A program made the position numbers and the translations under genes. The notes under the pieces were generated by a model, which saw only the letters and a list, made by a program, of their open reading frames with translations, did not search any database and was not told the origin of the DNA. Shown here piece after piece: positions 1 to 5,113 of a stretch of 5,113 nucleotides of DNA. The stretch's first letter is position 1. The number at the start of each line of letters is the position of its first letter. This DNA comes from an uncultured Alphaproteobacteria bacterium (GTDB taxonomy: Bacteria > Pseudomonadota > Alphaproteobacteria > Puniceispirillales > UBA1172), in assembly GCA_913056245.1 (NCBI GenBank), contig CAJXME010000108.1, forward strand, positions 1 through 5,113, read 5' to 3'.

Positions 1-410
1 CCATGGATCGCGGGGTGGATACTTTAGTGCTTGCCCGGAAGAAATTTCCCGGCGCGCAAGCCAGCCTCGATGCCCTATGCCGCCGCTTTAACATCGACAA
101 CAGCCACCGCGAATTGCACGGCGCCTTGATCGATGCCGATCTCTTGGCCGAAGTTTATATCGAGTTGATGGGCGGCAAACAGCGCGGCCTCAGTCTGATG
201 ATGGAAAGCGAGCCGGTCTCTGCGACAACAAACCAAGACCCATCCTCGGCTCTGCCATCGCCCAACTCTGAGCGCCGCGCGCCAAGGCCGCATCAAGCCA
301 GCGAAGACGAACGTCTTGCCCATCAAGAATTTATCAGCGGCCTCAAAGACCCTTTATGGTTGCGATATGATACGAGCCTAGGCTCTGCCACCACGGATGA
401 AGCGTCTTAA
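1..410 (+). CDS. dnaQ: DNA polymerase III epsilon subunit (3'-5' proofreading exonuclease), C-terminal part
   Basis: The frame is open from the left edge, so the true start and the first exonuclease motifs lie outside the window; the Met at base 3 is internal. Seen: 135 residues with the DnaQ signature DTLVLARKKFPG, then SLDALCRRFNIDNS, then HGALIDADLLAEVY. His39 and Asp44 of this fragment fit the last metal-site motif (HxAxxD) of DEDDh exonucleases. The exonuclease fold ends near GGKQ (57-60). A Pro/Ser/Arg-rich linker (about 68-97) follows, then a short conserved tail (LAHQEFISGLKDPLWL, 105-120). From family knowledge, the epsilon C-terminus contacts the polymerase alpha subunit, so this tail is the likely alpha-binding segment; that is inference. 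The protein removes misincorporated bases during replication. The TAA stop overlaps the end of secB, which runs the other way. Family identification is firm. Confidence 0.95.
   Translation, partial: MDRGVDTLVLARKKFPGAQASLDALCRRFNIDNSHRELHGALIDADLLAEVYIELMGGKQRGLSLMMESEPVSATTNQDPSSALPSPNSERRAPRPHQASEDERLAHQEFISGLKDPLWLRYDTSLGSATTDEAS
374..385. repeat. 12-bp perfect palindrome near the 3' end of dnaQ
   Basis: GAGCCTAGGCTC reads identically on both strands. It lies inside dnaQ, 22 bp before its stop codon, and just beyond the end of the convergent secB gene. No T-run follows on either strand, so it does not look like a standard intrinsic terminator. It may be chance or a minor transcript-end structure. 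Confidence 0.4.
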
Positions 411-889
411 GCGTTGCCCGCCGCGGCTTCCATGCCGTTTTGATAGACGCGAACGAAATCAATCGGCTGAATATTCAACGGCATGAATCCGCCGGCTTGC
501 GTCATTTGCGCTAGGATTGTCCGCGCGAATGGGAAAATCAGCCTTGGGCCTTCGATCATCACAATAGGATGCAGGGCCTTTTCATCGACGCTTTCACCCA
601 CTTGAATAATCGCGGCATAGGATAATTCGGCGATGAACATGTTGGTTTCTTTGCGTTTGGCTGAGGCGCGGATGTGAAGCACCACTTCAAAAAGCCGATC
701 CTGTGGTTGCGGATTGGCGGTGACATTGACGTTTATTTCAATTTCAGGCTGGCCATCGTTTTCAATCAACACTTTTGGGGAATTGGGGTTTTCAAAAGAA
801 AAGTCTTTAATGTATTGGGTGTGGATGACCAATTGCGGTTGCTGGTCTTGGGATTCAGTTTGAGCCGCGGTGTCCTTATTTTCAGTCAT
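407..889 (-). CDS. secB: Protein-export chaperone SecB
   Basis: Full-length SecB, 160 residues, the usual size for alphaproteobacterial members. SecB is a cytosolic tetramer that holds preproteins unfolded and hands them to SecA at the SecYEG translocon. Family segments in order: an acidic, Gln-rich N-terminus (1-19); YIKDFSFENPNSP (26-38); the beta-strand region EIEINVNVTA (49-58); AELSYAAI (87-94); and the conserved C-terminal block LIFPFARTILAQMTQAGGF followed by PLNIQPIDF (117-145). The ATG start is supported by AGGAGG at 895-900 on this strand with a 5-nt spacer. It sits 30 bp downstream of fxsA in the same direction, so the two are probably co-transcribed. Its 3' end overlaps convergent dnaQ by 4 bp (TTAA supplies both stops). 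Nothing in the protein looks damaged. Confidence 0.97.
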   Translation of the reverse strand: MTENKDTAAQTESQDQQPQLVIHTQYIKDFSFENPNSPKVLIENDGQPEIEINVNVTANPQPQDRLFEVVLHIRASAKRKETNMFIAELSYAAIIQVGESVDEKALHPIVMIEGPRLIFPFARTILAQMTQAGGFMPLNIQPIDFVRVYQNGMEAAAGNA

Positions 890-903
890 TGAAGCCTCCT
901 TCA
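890..903 (-). promoter_or_regulatory. secB ribosome binding site in a small hairpin
   Basis: On the minus strand the 14 nt directly before the secB ATG read TGAAG-GAGG-CTTCA. This is a 5-bp stem with a GAGG loop, so most of the strong AGGAGG Shine-Dalgarno would sit in the loop. The ribosome binding site itself is certain; a role for the hairpin is only a possibility. Confidence 0.6.
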
Positions 904-919
904 GGCATAACGTGATCGT

Positions 920-1495
920 CTAAGTATCGTTGCGATCGGATTTGTCTTGGCGTTTATAATCGCCCTCAATAATGGTGTTGGCGGCGTCATCGCCAATGGA
1001 ATGAGTATTGGGGTTTTGACGGCGCGTTTTAGGCTGGTCGCCAAAAGGGTTATCCTGAGATTGGCCTTGTGTAAACCCATCGGTAAAGCGGCTTTGATAA
1101 AATTGAAAAGAAGATCGAGAGGAAAACCGCGACGCAAACGGGCGCAACAGCCCATATAAAGCGATCACTAAGACGGTGCGAAGGCCGGGGATAAAAAGGA
1201 TCAACCCCATGGCATCAGTGGCGTATCCTGGGATCAATAATAATCCCGCGCCGGCCAAAATAGCGACGCCATCCGCGACATCGAGAATAGGCGGTCGCCC
1301 CGCTTGCACCGATTGGGCCATGCGTTGCATCGTCGCCCGCCCCGAAGACCGCAACAGCCTAAGCCCCAACGCCGCCGTCACGAAGACGCCGATGATGGTG
1401 AGCAGCACGCCAATTTCATCCCCGATGATGCCAAAAACCGTAATTTCTAGCCAAATGACCCCAATCATCAGAGCGAAGATGATCAATCCAAGCAC
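920..1495 (-). CDS. fxsA: FxsA family inner-membrane protein
   Basis: 191 residues. FxsA is a small polytopic inner-membrane protein; E. coli FxsA, when overproduced, relieves exclusion of phage T7 by the F plasmid, but its normal job is not established. Seen: hydrophobic segments at about 2-22, 28-49, 76-90 and 95-116; the family motif LLIPGYATDAMGLILFIPG (86-104) with the typical LLxPGxxTDxxGL pattern; a hydrophilic, Gln/Ser/Asp-rich cytoplasmic-type tail; and the terminal motif IIEGDYKRQDK (175-185), matching the (D/E)GEY-type end seen across the family. The start is GTG, chosen because GAAAGGA lies 8 nt upstream. It is longer than E. coli FxsA (about 158 residues), mainly in the linker before the EGDY motif. 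It is first in a likely fxsA-secB unit transcribed away from the Tim44-like gene. Membership is firm; function is unknown. Confidence 0.92.
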   Translation of the reverse strand: MLGLIIFALMIGVIWLEITVFGIIGDEIGVLLTIIGVFVTAALGLRLLRSSGRATMQRMAQSVQAGRPPILDVADGVAILAGAGLLLIPGYATDAMGLILFIPGLRTVLVIALYGLLRPFASRFSSRSSFQFYQSRFTDGFTQGQSQDNPFGDQPKTRRQNPNTHSIGDDAANTIIEGDYKRQDKSDRNDT

Positions 1496-1503
1496 GAAGA
1501 TCG

Positions 1504-1510
1504 TCCTTTC
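1504..1510 (-). promoter_or_regulatory. Ribosome binding site deciding the GTG start of fxsA
   Basis: On the minus strand GAAAGGA precedes the GTG at 1493-1495 by 8 nt. There is no ATG nearby in frame that keeps the first membrane segment intact, so this site supports the GTG start. Confidence 0.65.
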
Positions 1511-1527
1511 AAGAATTCCTTTCCCTT

Positions 1528-1547
1528 GGCGACTTGCTTAAATCGCC
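1528..1547 (-). promoter_or_regulatory. Possible hairpin in the fxsA leader
   Basis: GGCGA (1528-1532) and TCGCC (1543-1547) are perfect inverted arms. After one mismatch, TT/AA pairing continues inward, leaving a 4-nt loop. On the minus strand it would lie about 30 nt before the fxsA start codon, in the presumed leader. No T-run follows. No convincing -10/-35 pair for fxsA was found upstream of it; candidates around 1553-1580 are weak. Function unknown; it may be chance. Confidence 0.3.
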
Positions 1548-1605
1548 TTGGTTTCCTATCTAATATGTATGAAGTCGCAACCAGAATAAAAGGTCTAAAT
1601 TCTTT

Positions 1606-1635
1606 TTGAGCGTTTTATGCTAAAAAAGGTATAGT
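1606..1635 (+). promoter_or_regulatory. Probable sigma70-type promoter of the Tim44-like gene
   Basis: TTGAGC (1606-1611) and TATAGT (1630-1635) are separated by 18 nt. They sit in the most AT-rich part of the divergent 192-bp intergenic region (1496-1687). Transcription would begin near 1642, giving a leader of about 45 nt before the ATG at 1688. Both hexamers are close to the consensus TTGACA/TATAAT. Called by eye only. Confidence 0.5.
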
Positions 1636-1651
1636 ATCGGTTAACGCTCAA
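1606..1651. repeat. Perfect 9-bp inverted repeat bracketing the promoter
   Basis: TTGAGCGTT (1606-1614) and AACGCTCAA (1643-1651) are exact reverse complements separated by 28 nt. The left arm coincides with the putative -35 box and the right arm falls just after the expected transcription start, so the -10 box lies between them. This could be a pair of operator half-sites or a cruciform/hairpin. A third TTGAG occurs at 1671-1675. The repeat is directly visible; the operator role is inference. Confidence 0.5.
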
Positions 1652-1687
1652 TGCCCATAAACCTTCGCTCTTGAGAGGAACAAATCC

Positions 1688-2320
1688 ATGCCCGCTGGAA
1701 TACCGCTGATAGATATTCTGATCTTTGCAATTATTGCAATTTTCTTAGGGCTTCGCTTGCGATCGGTTCTTGGCAAACGCACAGGCTTTGAGCAGGATTT
1801 CTCACGCCAGCAAGGCTTTGATGACGCCGATCAGGATGATCAATTGGCGCCCGCAGAGGTCACCACCTTAAATGGTGATGGTGTCTCGGCTTTGATGTCG
1901 GCTGACCCAAATTTTGATGAAAGCGCGTTTGTTGATGGCGCGACGGCGGCTTATGGCATGATTCTCAAGGCTTTTGCCGATGGCGATTTGGAAACCCTGA
2001 AACCGCTTTTGGGTTATGAAATGAATATCGGTTTTGCCGATGCGATCCGTGAACGCCTTAAGGCTGATGAAGTGTTGTCGATTGATTTGAAATCGATTGA
2101 CCGCGCTGAGGTTAAAGCGGCGAAACTGCGCGATGGCGTGGCGGCGATCACCGTTGAATTTGCCTCGCAACAACAGCGGTTGCTGAAAGCCGCTGACGGC
2201 ACGGTGCTTGATGGCGATGCTGAGACGGTGGAAAATTTTGTCGATCGCTGGACTTTTGAGCGTGATATCTCTTCCACCGATCCGACCTGGTTGTTGGTTG
2301 AAACCGAAACCGTCCAATAA
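1688..2320 (+). CDS. Tim44-like domain membrane-anchored protein
   Basis: 210 residues, complete. Seen: one N-terminal hydrophobic segment (about 6-22, IPLIDILIFAIIAIFLG) followed directly by basic residues (RLRSVLGKR, 23-31). This fits a single-pass anchor with the C-terminal domain in the cytoplasm. A flexible acidic/Gln linker follows (35-70), then the Tim44-like domain with DPNFDESAFVDGATAAYG (73-90), KAFADGDLETLKPLL (94-108) and a closing strand region FVDRWTFERDISSTDPTWLLVE (184-205). These motifs match alphaproteobacterial relatives of mitochondrial Tim44, the inner-membrane tether of the import motor. The bacterial role is not settled; a link to membrane-protein biogenesis is suggested by homology only. 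The ATG start is supported by AGAGGA (1674-1679) with 8 nt spacing. It is divergent from fxsA-secB, a neighbourhood I recognise from this class and one that fits an envelope-biogenesis theme. Confidence 0.9.
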   Translation: MPAGIPLIDILIFAIIAIFLGLRLRSVLGKRTGFEQDFSRQQGFDDADQDDQLAPAEVTTLNGDGVSALMSADPNFDESAFVDGATAAYGMILKAFADGDLETLKPLLGYEMNIGFADAIRERLKADEVLSIDLKSIDRAEVKAAKLRDGVAAITVEFASQQQRLLKAADGTVLDGDAETVENFVDRWTFERDISSTDPTWLLVETETVQ

Positions 2321-2321
2321 C

Positions 2322-2340
2322 AACGGCCTCGTTATTTTTT
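2322..2340 (+). terminator. Weak terminator-like hairpin with T-run after the Tim44-like gene
   Basis: AACG (2322-2325) pairs with CGTT (2330-2333) around a GCCT loop, followed by ATTTTTT. It begins two bases after the Tim44-like stop codon and ends just before the lutA ATG. The stem is only 4 bp, so termination would be weak or partial. The position between a housekeeping gene and a catabolic operon makes some insulation plausible. Confidence 0.35.
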
Positions 2341-2343
2341 GCC

Positions 2344-3162
2344 ATGTCTTCTTCCGCCCGATCATCCCGCAAAAAGCCTAAAGTTGGATTATTCGTCACC
2401 TGTTTGATTGATGCCATGCGGCCAAGCGCGGGCATGGCGGCGTTGACATTGCTCGAAGCCGCGGGATGTGAGGTGATTGTCCCAGAAAGCCAATCCTGTT
2501 GCGGGCAACCGGCTTGGAATTCCGGCGATAAAGCCGCGGCGCGGGCCGTCGCCATCCCTTACTTAGACAGTTTTGATGATTGCGATTATGTTGTGGTGCC
2601 ATCGGGGTCTTGCGCTGGGATGTTGGCGCATCATCTGGTGGAATTGTTCGAAGACGCCCCTGACCTTCGCCATCGTCAACAAGCCCTCGCCATCGCCGCG
2701 AAAAGCCATGAATTGACCTCGTTTTTGGTCGATGTCTTAGGCGTTACGTCTGTGCCGGGGCAAATCAAAGGCCGCGTCGCCTATCATGACAGTTGCTCGT
2801 CTTTGCGCGAAATGAAGGTTAAAGACCAGCCGCGCCAATTGCTAAAAGCAGCAGGAGCTCAAGTGGTTGATCTTGATCAAGCCGATACATGTTGCGGGTT
2901 CGGCGGCACGTTTTCCGTCAAATATGGTGATATTTCCGGCGCGATGGTCGATGGCAAAGCGCAAGATGTTGAGGCGCAACACCCTGATCTTTTGGTGGCG
3001 GGGGATATGGGCTGTTTGATGAATATCGCAGGGCGGTTATCGCGCCGCGGCAGTCCAATTGCTGTTCGTCATGTCGCTGAAGTCTTGGCGGGGGAAATGA
3101 CGGCGCCGCCCATCGGTGCAGGCTCAATTAATTCTGACACCAATGGGTCGGATAAAAAGTGA
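2344..3162 (+). CDS. lutA: L-lactate utilization protein LutA, CCG-domain iron-sulfur oxidoreductase subunit
   Basis: 272 residues. LutA works with LutB and LutC to oxidise L-lactate to pyruvate at the cytoplasmic side of the membrane. Seen: two tandem cysteine-rich (CCG) domains of the HdrB/GlpC type. The first has Cys20, Cys52-Cys53-Gly54 (SQSCCGQPAWNSG) and Cys90 (PSGSCAGM). The second has Cys151 (YHDSCSSLRE), Cys183-Cys184-Gly185 (DTCCGFGGTFSVKYGDIS) and Cys224 (GDMGCLMNIAGRLSR). Both repeats have 31 residues between the first Cys and the CCG. These phrases are close to the LutA consensus. Compared with the roughly 240-residue family norm it has a Ser/Arg/Lys-rich N-terminal extension (1-12) and a polar C-terminal tail (about 252-272). 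The ATG is the only workable start: an in-frame TGA lies upstream at 2299-2301 and later starts would lose Cys20. No Shine-Dalgarno is visible before it. lutB follows after 12 bp. Assignment is firm because lutB and lutC follow. Confidence 0.95.
   Translation: MSSSARSSRKKPKVGLFVTCLIDAMRPSAGMAALTLLEAAGCEVIVPESQSCCGQPAWNSGDKAAARAVAIPYLDSFDDCDYVVVPSGSCAGMLAHHLVELFEDAPDLRHRQQALAIAAKSHELTSFLVDVLGVTSVPGQIKGRVAYHDSCSSLREMKVKDQPRQLLKAAGAQVVDLDQADTCCGFGGTFSVKYGDISGAMVDGKAQDVEAQHPDLLVAGDMGCLMNIAGRLSRRGSPIAVRHVAEVLAGEMTAPPIGAGSINSDTNGSDKK
3109..3147 (+). repeat. Imperfect inverted repeat in the 3' tail of lutA
   Basis: CCCAT (3109-3113) pairs with ATGGG (3143-3147). After one C/A mismatch, GGTG (3115-3118) pairs with CACC (3138-3141). 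The 19-nt loop contains AATTAATT. It lies within the non-conserved C-terminal tail of lutA, 27 bp before the lutB start. There is no T-run. It could be an mRNA processing or stability element between lutA and lutB, or chance. Confidence 0.35.
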
Positions 3163-3174
3163 TCAGAGGCTGAG

Positions 3175-4620
3175 ATGGAAGTATCCTCCCAAAAATTTAA
3201 CGATCACGTCCATCAAGCCGTTGATGATGCCAATCTCAAAGGCGCCATGGGCAAACTTACCGGCGCGTTGCGCCCTAACCGCGCCCGCGCCGTGGCAGGC
3301 CTGCCGGAATTTGATGATTACCGCGACCATGGCATCGCCATTAAGATGCACACGCTCGATCACATTGACAGGTATTTGGAAGAATTTGAAACCAATGTTG
3401 TGGCCAATGGCGGTCATGTTCATTGGTGCGCCGATGAAGACAGCGCGCGCGAAACCATCCTAGGCCTATGCCGGCAATATGACGTTAAAACCGTGACCAA
3501 GGGCAAATCCATGGTCACCGAAGAATTGGGGCTTAACGCTTTTCTGGATCAGCATGGGATTCTGCCATTAGAAACAGACCTTGGCGAATACATCATCCAA
3601 TTGCGCGGCGAAAGCCCGTCGCATATCATCGCGCCCGCGACGCATTTGCAACGCCACGATATTGCCCAGACCTTCCGCGATGCTCATGATCACCTTGACC
3701 CCAATCGGCCGATGGATACCGCCGAATCCCTGACCGAAGAAGCGCGGCAAGAATTGCGCGAAAAATACGGCGCCGCTGATGCGGGCATAACGGGCGCTAA
3801 TTTTATGATCGCCGAAACAGGCTCAACGATTATCGTCACCAATGAAGGCAATGGCGATTTGACGCAAACCCTGGCCAAAACCCATATCGTCGTCGCGTCA
3901 ATGGAAAAAATTCTCCCCACCATGGATGACGCTGGCGTGATGTTGCGGCTCTTGGCGCGATCAGCGACGGGTCAAGATATGAGCGTTTACACCACGCTTT
4001 CCAGCGGCCCTCGCCGTCCCGGGGATTTGGATGGGCCCGATAGTTTTCATGTCGTGATTGTCGATAATGGCCGCAGCACGATGCTGGCGGGGAGCGAACG
4101 CGAAATGCTGCGCTGTCTGCGCTGTTCGGCTTGCCTCAATCACTGCCCGGTTTACGCCTCGATTGGCGGCCATGCTTACGGATGGGTTTATTCAGGTCCC
4201 ATGGGCAAAGTGCTTACCCCTTCCTTGGTGGGCCTTGAACAAACCAAAGACCTGCCGAACGCCTCGACTTTCTGCGGCAAATGCCAAGAAGTCTGCCCCA
4301 TGCGCATCCCGTTGCCAAAATTAATGCGGAATTTGCGCGCCAAGCAAACGGAACAGAAAATCACCCCCTTAAAGCAGCGGGTCTTGCTCGCGCTCTGGTC
4401 GTCTTTGGCGTCGCGTCCCCGGTTTTATCGCTTTGTCACGGGCATGATGACTGGCGCTCTTGCGCGCATGGCGGGGCCGAAGCGCGTCTTCACTTGGTTG
4501 CCGTTTTTGGGCAATTGGGTGCAATCGCGCGATTTTGTGGCTCCTGAAGGTGGCAGTTTTTTTGACCGTTACCGCGCCTCCTCCTCCCCCTCTTCATCAA
4601 AAGGAGAGGCGCATGATTAA
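3175..4620 (+). CDS. lutB: L-lactate utilization protein LutB, LUD domain plus ferredoxin-type iron-sulfur subunit
   Basis: 481 residues, normal family length. LutB is the large iron-sulfur subunit of the LutABC L-lactate oxidising system. Seen: an N-terminal helical region (1-70); a LUD domain (about 70-300) with TKGKSMVTEELGLN (108-121), ETDLGEYIIQLRGESPSHIIAPA (133-155) and GANFMIAETGSTIIVTNEGNGD (207-228); then a ferredoxin-like section with Cys314, Cys317, Cys320 and Cys324 (CxxCxxCxxxCP) and Cys367, Cys370 and Cys374 (CxxCxxxCP), the pattern for two [4Fe-4S] clusters. Between them GGHAYGWVYSGPMGKVLTP (331-349) is highly typical of LutB. The LutB C-terminal domain (about 395-468) closes with RDFVAPEGGSFFDRYRA, then a Ser-rich tail (469-475). 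AGAGG (3165-3169) with a 5-nt spacer supports the start. Its end overlaps lutC by 8 nt, so translational coupling is likely. No cluster cysteine appears missing. Confidence 0.96.
   Translation: MEVSSQKFNDHVHQAVDDANLKGAMGKLTGALRPNRARAVAGLPEFDDYRDHGIAIKMHTLDHIDRYLEEFETNVVANGGHVHWCADEDSARETILGLCRQYDVKTVTKGKSMVTEELGLNAFLDQHGILPLETDLGEYIIQLRGESPSHIIAPATHLQRHDIAQTFRDAHDHLDPNRPMDTAESLTEEARQELREKYGAADAGITGANFMIAETGSTIIVTNEGNGDLTQTLAKTHIVVASMEKILPTMDDAGVMLRLLARSATGQDMSVYTTLSSGPRRPGDLDGPDSFHVVIVDNGRSTMLAGSEREMLRCLRCSACLNHCPVYASIGGHAYGWVYSGPMGKVLTPSLVGLEQTKDLPNASTFCGKCQEVCPMRIPLPKLMRNLRAKQTEQKITPLKQRVLLALWSSLASRPRFYRFVTGMMTGALARMAGPKRVFTWLPFLGNWVQSRDFVAPEGGSFFDRYRASSSPSSSKGEAHD
4574..4612 (+). promoter_or_regulatory. 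Stem-loop enclosing the lutC ribosome binding site
   Basis: GCGCCTC (4574-4580) is the exact reverse complement of GAGGCGC (4606-4612), which ends on the base before the lutC ATG. Allowing a single bulged C at 4580, the stem extends to 11 bp: GCGCCT (4574-4579) with AGGCGC (4607-4612) and CTCCT (4581-4585) with AGGAG (4602-4606). The loop is 16 nt. The paired 3' strand contains nearly all of the lutC Shine-Dalgarno AAGGAG (4601-4606). The whole element lies in the codons of the Ser-rich end of lutB, so ribosomes finishing lutB would melt it. Pairing is directly visible; translational control is inferred. Confidence 0.5.
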
Positions 4621-5113
4621 CGCCCGCAACGATCGCGCTGAAATTTTTGCCCGCCTCAAAGAGGCCAATGCTGGCCGGCAAAAGACGCCGCATCCCGGGG
4701 CGATTGCGCCGCCTAAAAAAGGCTCTTTCAGCGGCAAGTCCAGATTGGATCAATTTATCGAAGCGGCCACGGCGCAATATGCCAGCATCGCCGAAGTGTC
4801 GCGCTTTGCGGATATCCCCGCTTCCGTGAGCGATTGGTTAAAAGGGCAAAACCTGCCCCGTGACCTTGTGGTTGCGCCGATCTTTTCCGGCTATGATTGG
4901 GATCAGATCAAGGATATCAGGCCTCGGGTTGGCGCGGCGACCACCAGCGATATGGTTGGGGTTAGCCTTGCCTTGTCGGCGGCGGCGGAAACCGGCACGG
5001 TCATGATGGTGGCCAGCGAACACACGCCAACCACGCTCAATTTTGTCCCTGATGTGGATATCATCGCGATCAGCAAAAAAGATATCGAAGCGGGGCTGGA
5101 AGGTTGCTGGGAA
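4613..5113 (+). CDS. lutC: L-lactate utilization protein LutC, LUD domain, 3' end outside window
   Basis: The frame is open from the ATG at 4613 to the last base, 167 codons, with no stop, so the gene is cut by the window edge. LutC members are usually about 210-240 residues, so roughly the last quarter is missing. Seen: an N-terminal region starting MINARNDRAEIFARLKEA, typical of LutC; then RLDQFIEAATAQYASIAEV (44-62); and the LUD core with TSDMVGVSLALSAAAETGTVMM (111-132), where the AETGT motif is diagnostic, then TLNFVPDVDIIAISKKDIEAG (141-161). LutC is the third component needed with LutA and LutB for L-lactate oxidation; its exact catalytic role is not well defined. It starts 8 nt inside the end of lutB, with AAGGAG at 4601-4606, 6 nt before the ATG. 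That overlap, and the stem over its ribosome binding site, point to translation coupled to lutB. Confidence 0.93.
   Translation, partial: MINARNDRAEIFARLKEANAGRQKTPHPGAIAPPKKGSFSGKSRLDQFIEAATAQYASIAEVSRFADIPASVSDWLKGQNLPRDLVVAPIFSGYDWDQIKDIRPRVGAATTSDMVGVSLALSAAAETGTVMMVASEHTPTTLNFVPDVDIIAISKKDIEAGLEGCWE

Noticed and set aside
1176..1541. 121-codon plus-strand open frame across fxsA
   Set aside because: It is antisense to a well-supported FxsA gene and would read through the fxsA start and leader region; no recognisable domain.
2291..2326. Possible lutA promoter (TTGGTT or TTGAAA as -35) in the end of the Tim44-like gene
   Set aside because: No acceptable -10 hexamer occurs at 16-18 nt spacing; the best, ATAACA, matches poorly.
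1868..2365. 165-codon open frame on the minus strand opposite the Tim44-like gene
   Set aside because: It lies almost wholly within a recognised gene, has no family-like motif, and its composition is what an antisense shadow gives.
2148..2555. 135-codon minus-strand frame spanning the Tim44-like/lutA junction
   Set aside because: It overlaps two confident genes and shows only low-complexity Ala/Arg/Ser-rich sequence.
3116..3463. 115-codon plus-strand frame overlapping the end of lutA and start of lutB
   Set aside because: Out of frame with both real genes, and the LutA and LutB frames carry strong family motifs throughout this stretch.
4490..4777. 95-codon minus-strand frame across the lutB-lutC junction
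   Set aside because: Arg/Gly-rich shadow translation opposite two recognised genes; no ribosome binding context of note.
1..5113. Mobile element, defence system, CRISPR or undescribed gene cluster
   Set aside because: All six genes match known families; there is no transposase or integrase, no repeat-spacer array, and no unexplained gene-sized gap (largest is 192 bp).

Overview
This window looks like an ordinary stretch of an alphaproteobacterial chromosome with moderate G+C. The main taxonomic evidence is the gene set and order: dnaQ 3' end, then secB and fxsA on the opposite strand, then a divergent Tim44-like membrane protein. I recognise this neighbourhood as common in Alphaproteobacteria, and the Tim44-like protein with an N-terminal anchor is itself typical of that class. 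I cannot place the organism more finely from sequence alone. No mobile element, CRISPR array, rRNA or tRNA was found.

Layout. Bases 1-410 (+) hold the C-terminal part of DNA polymerase III epsilon (dnaQ). It ends tail-to-tail with secB, overlapping it by 4 bp. Bases 407-1495 (-) form a two-gene unit, fxsA then secB, encoding a small polytopic inner-membrane protein and the export chaperone. Bases 1496-1687 are the divergent intergenic region. It carries a plausible sigma70-type promoter for the rightward gene, embedded in a perfect 9-bp inverted repeat. Bases 1688-2320 (+) encode the Tim44-like protein.

After a weak hairpin plus T-run come lutA (2344-3162), lutB (3175-4620) and the 5' part of lutC (4613 to the window end). 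These are tightly packed and in one orientation. They encode the LutABC iron-sulfur system, which oxidises L-lactate to pyruvate and feeds electrons to the respiratory chain.

The left half is a housekeeping and envelope-biogenesis block (proofreading, export chaperone, two membrane proteins). The right half is a catabolic operon. The junction at 2321-2343 is the one architectural break. The most interesting non-coding signals are three: the inverted repeat bracketing the promoter at 1606-1651, an 11-bp stem that would bury the lutC ribosome binding site inside the end of lutB, and the absence of a Shine-Dalgarno sequence before lutA. I see no convincing undescribed system here; the proteins all belong to known families.
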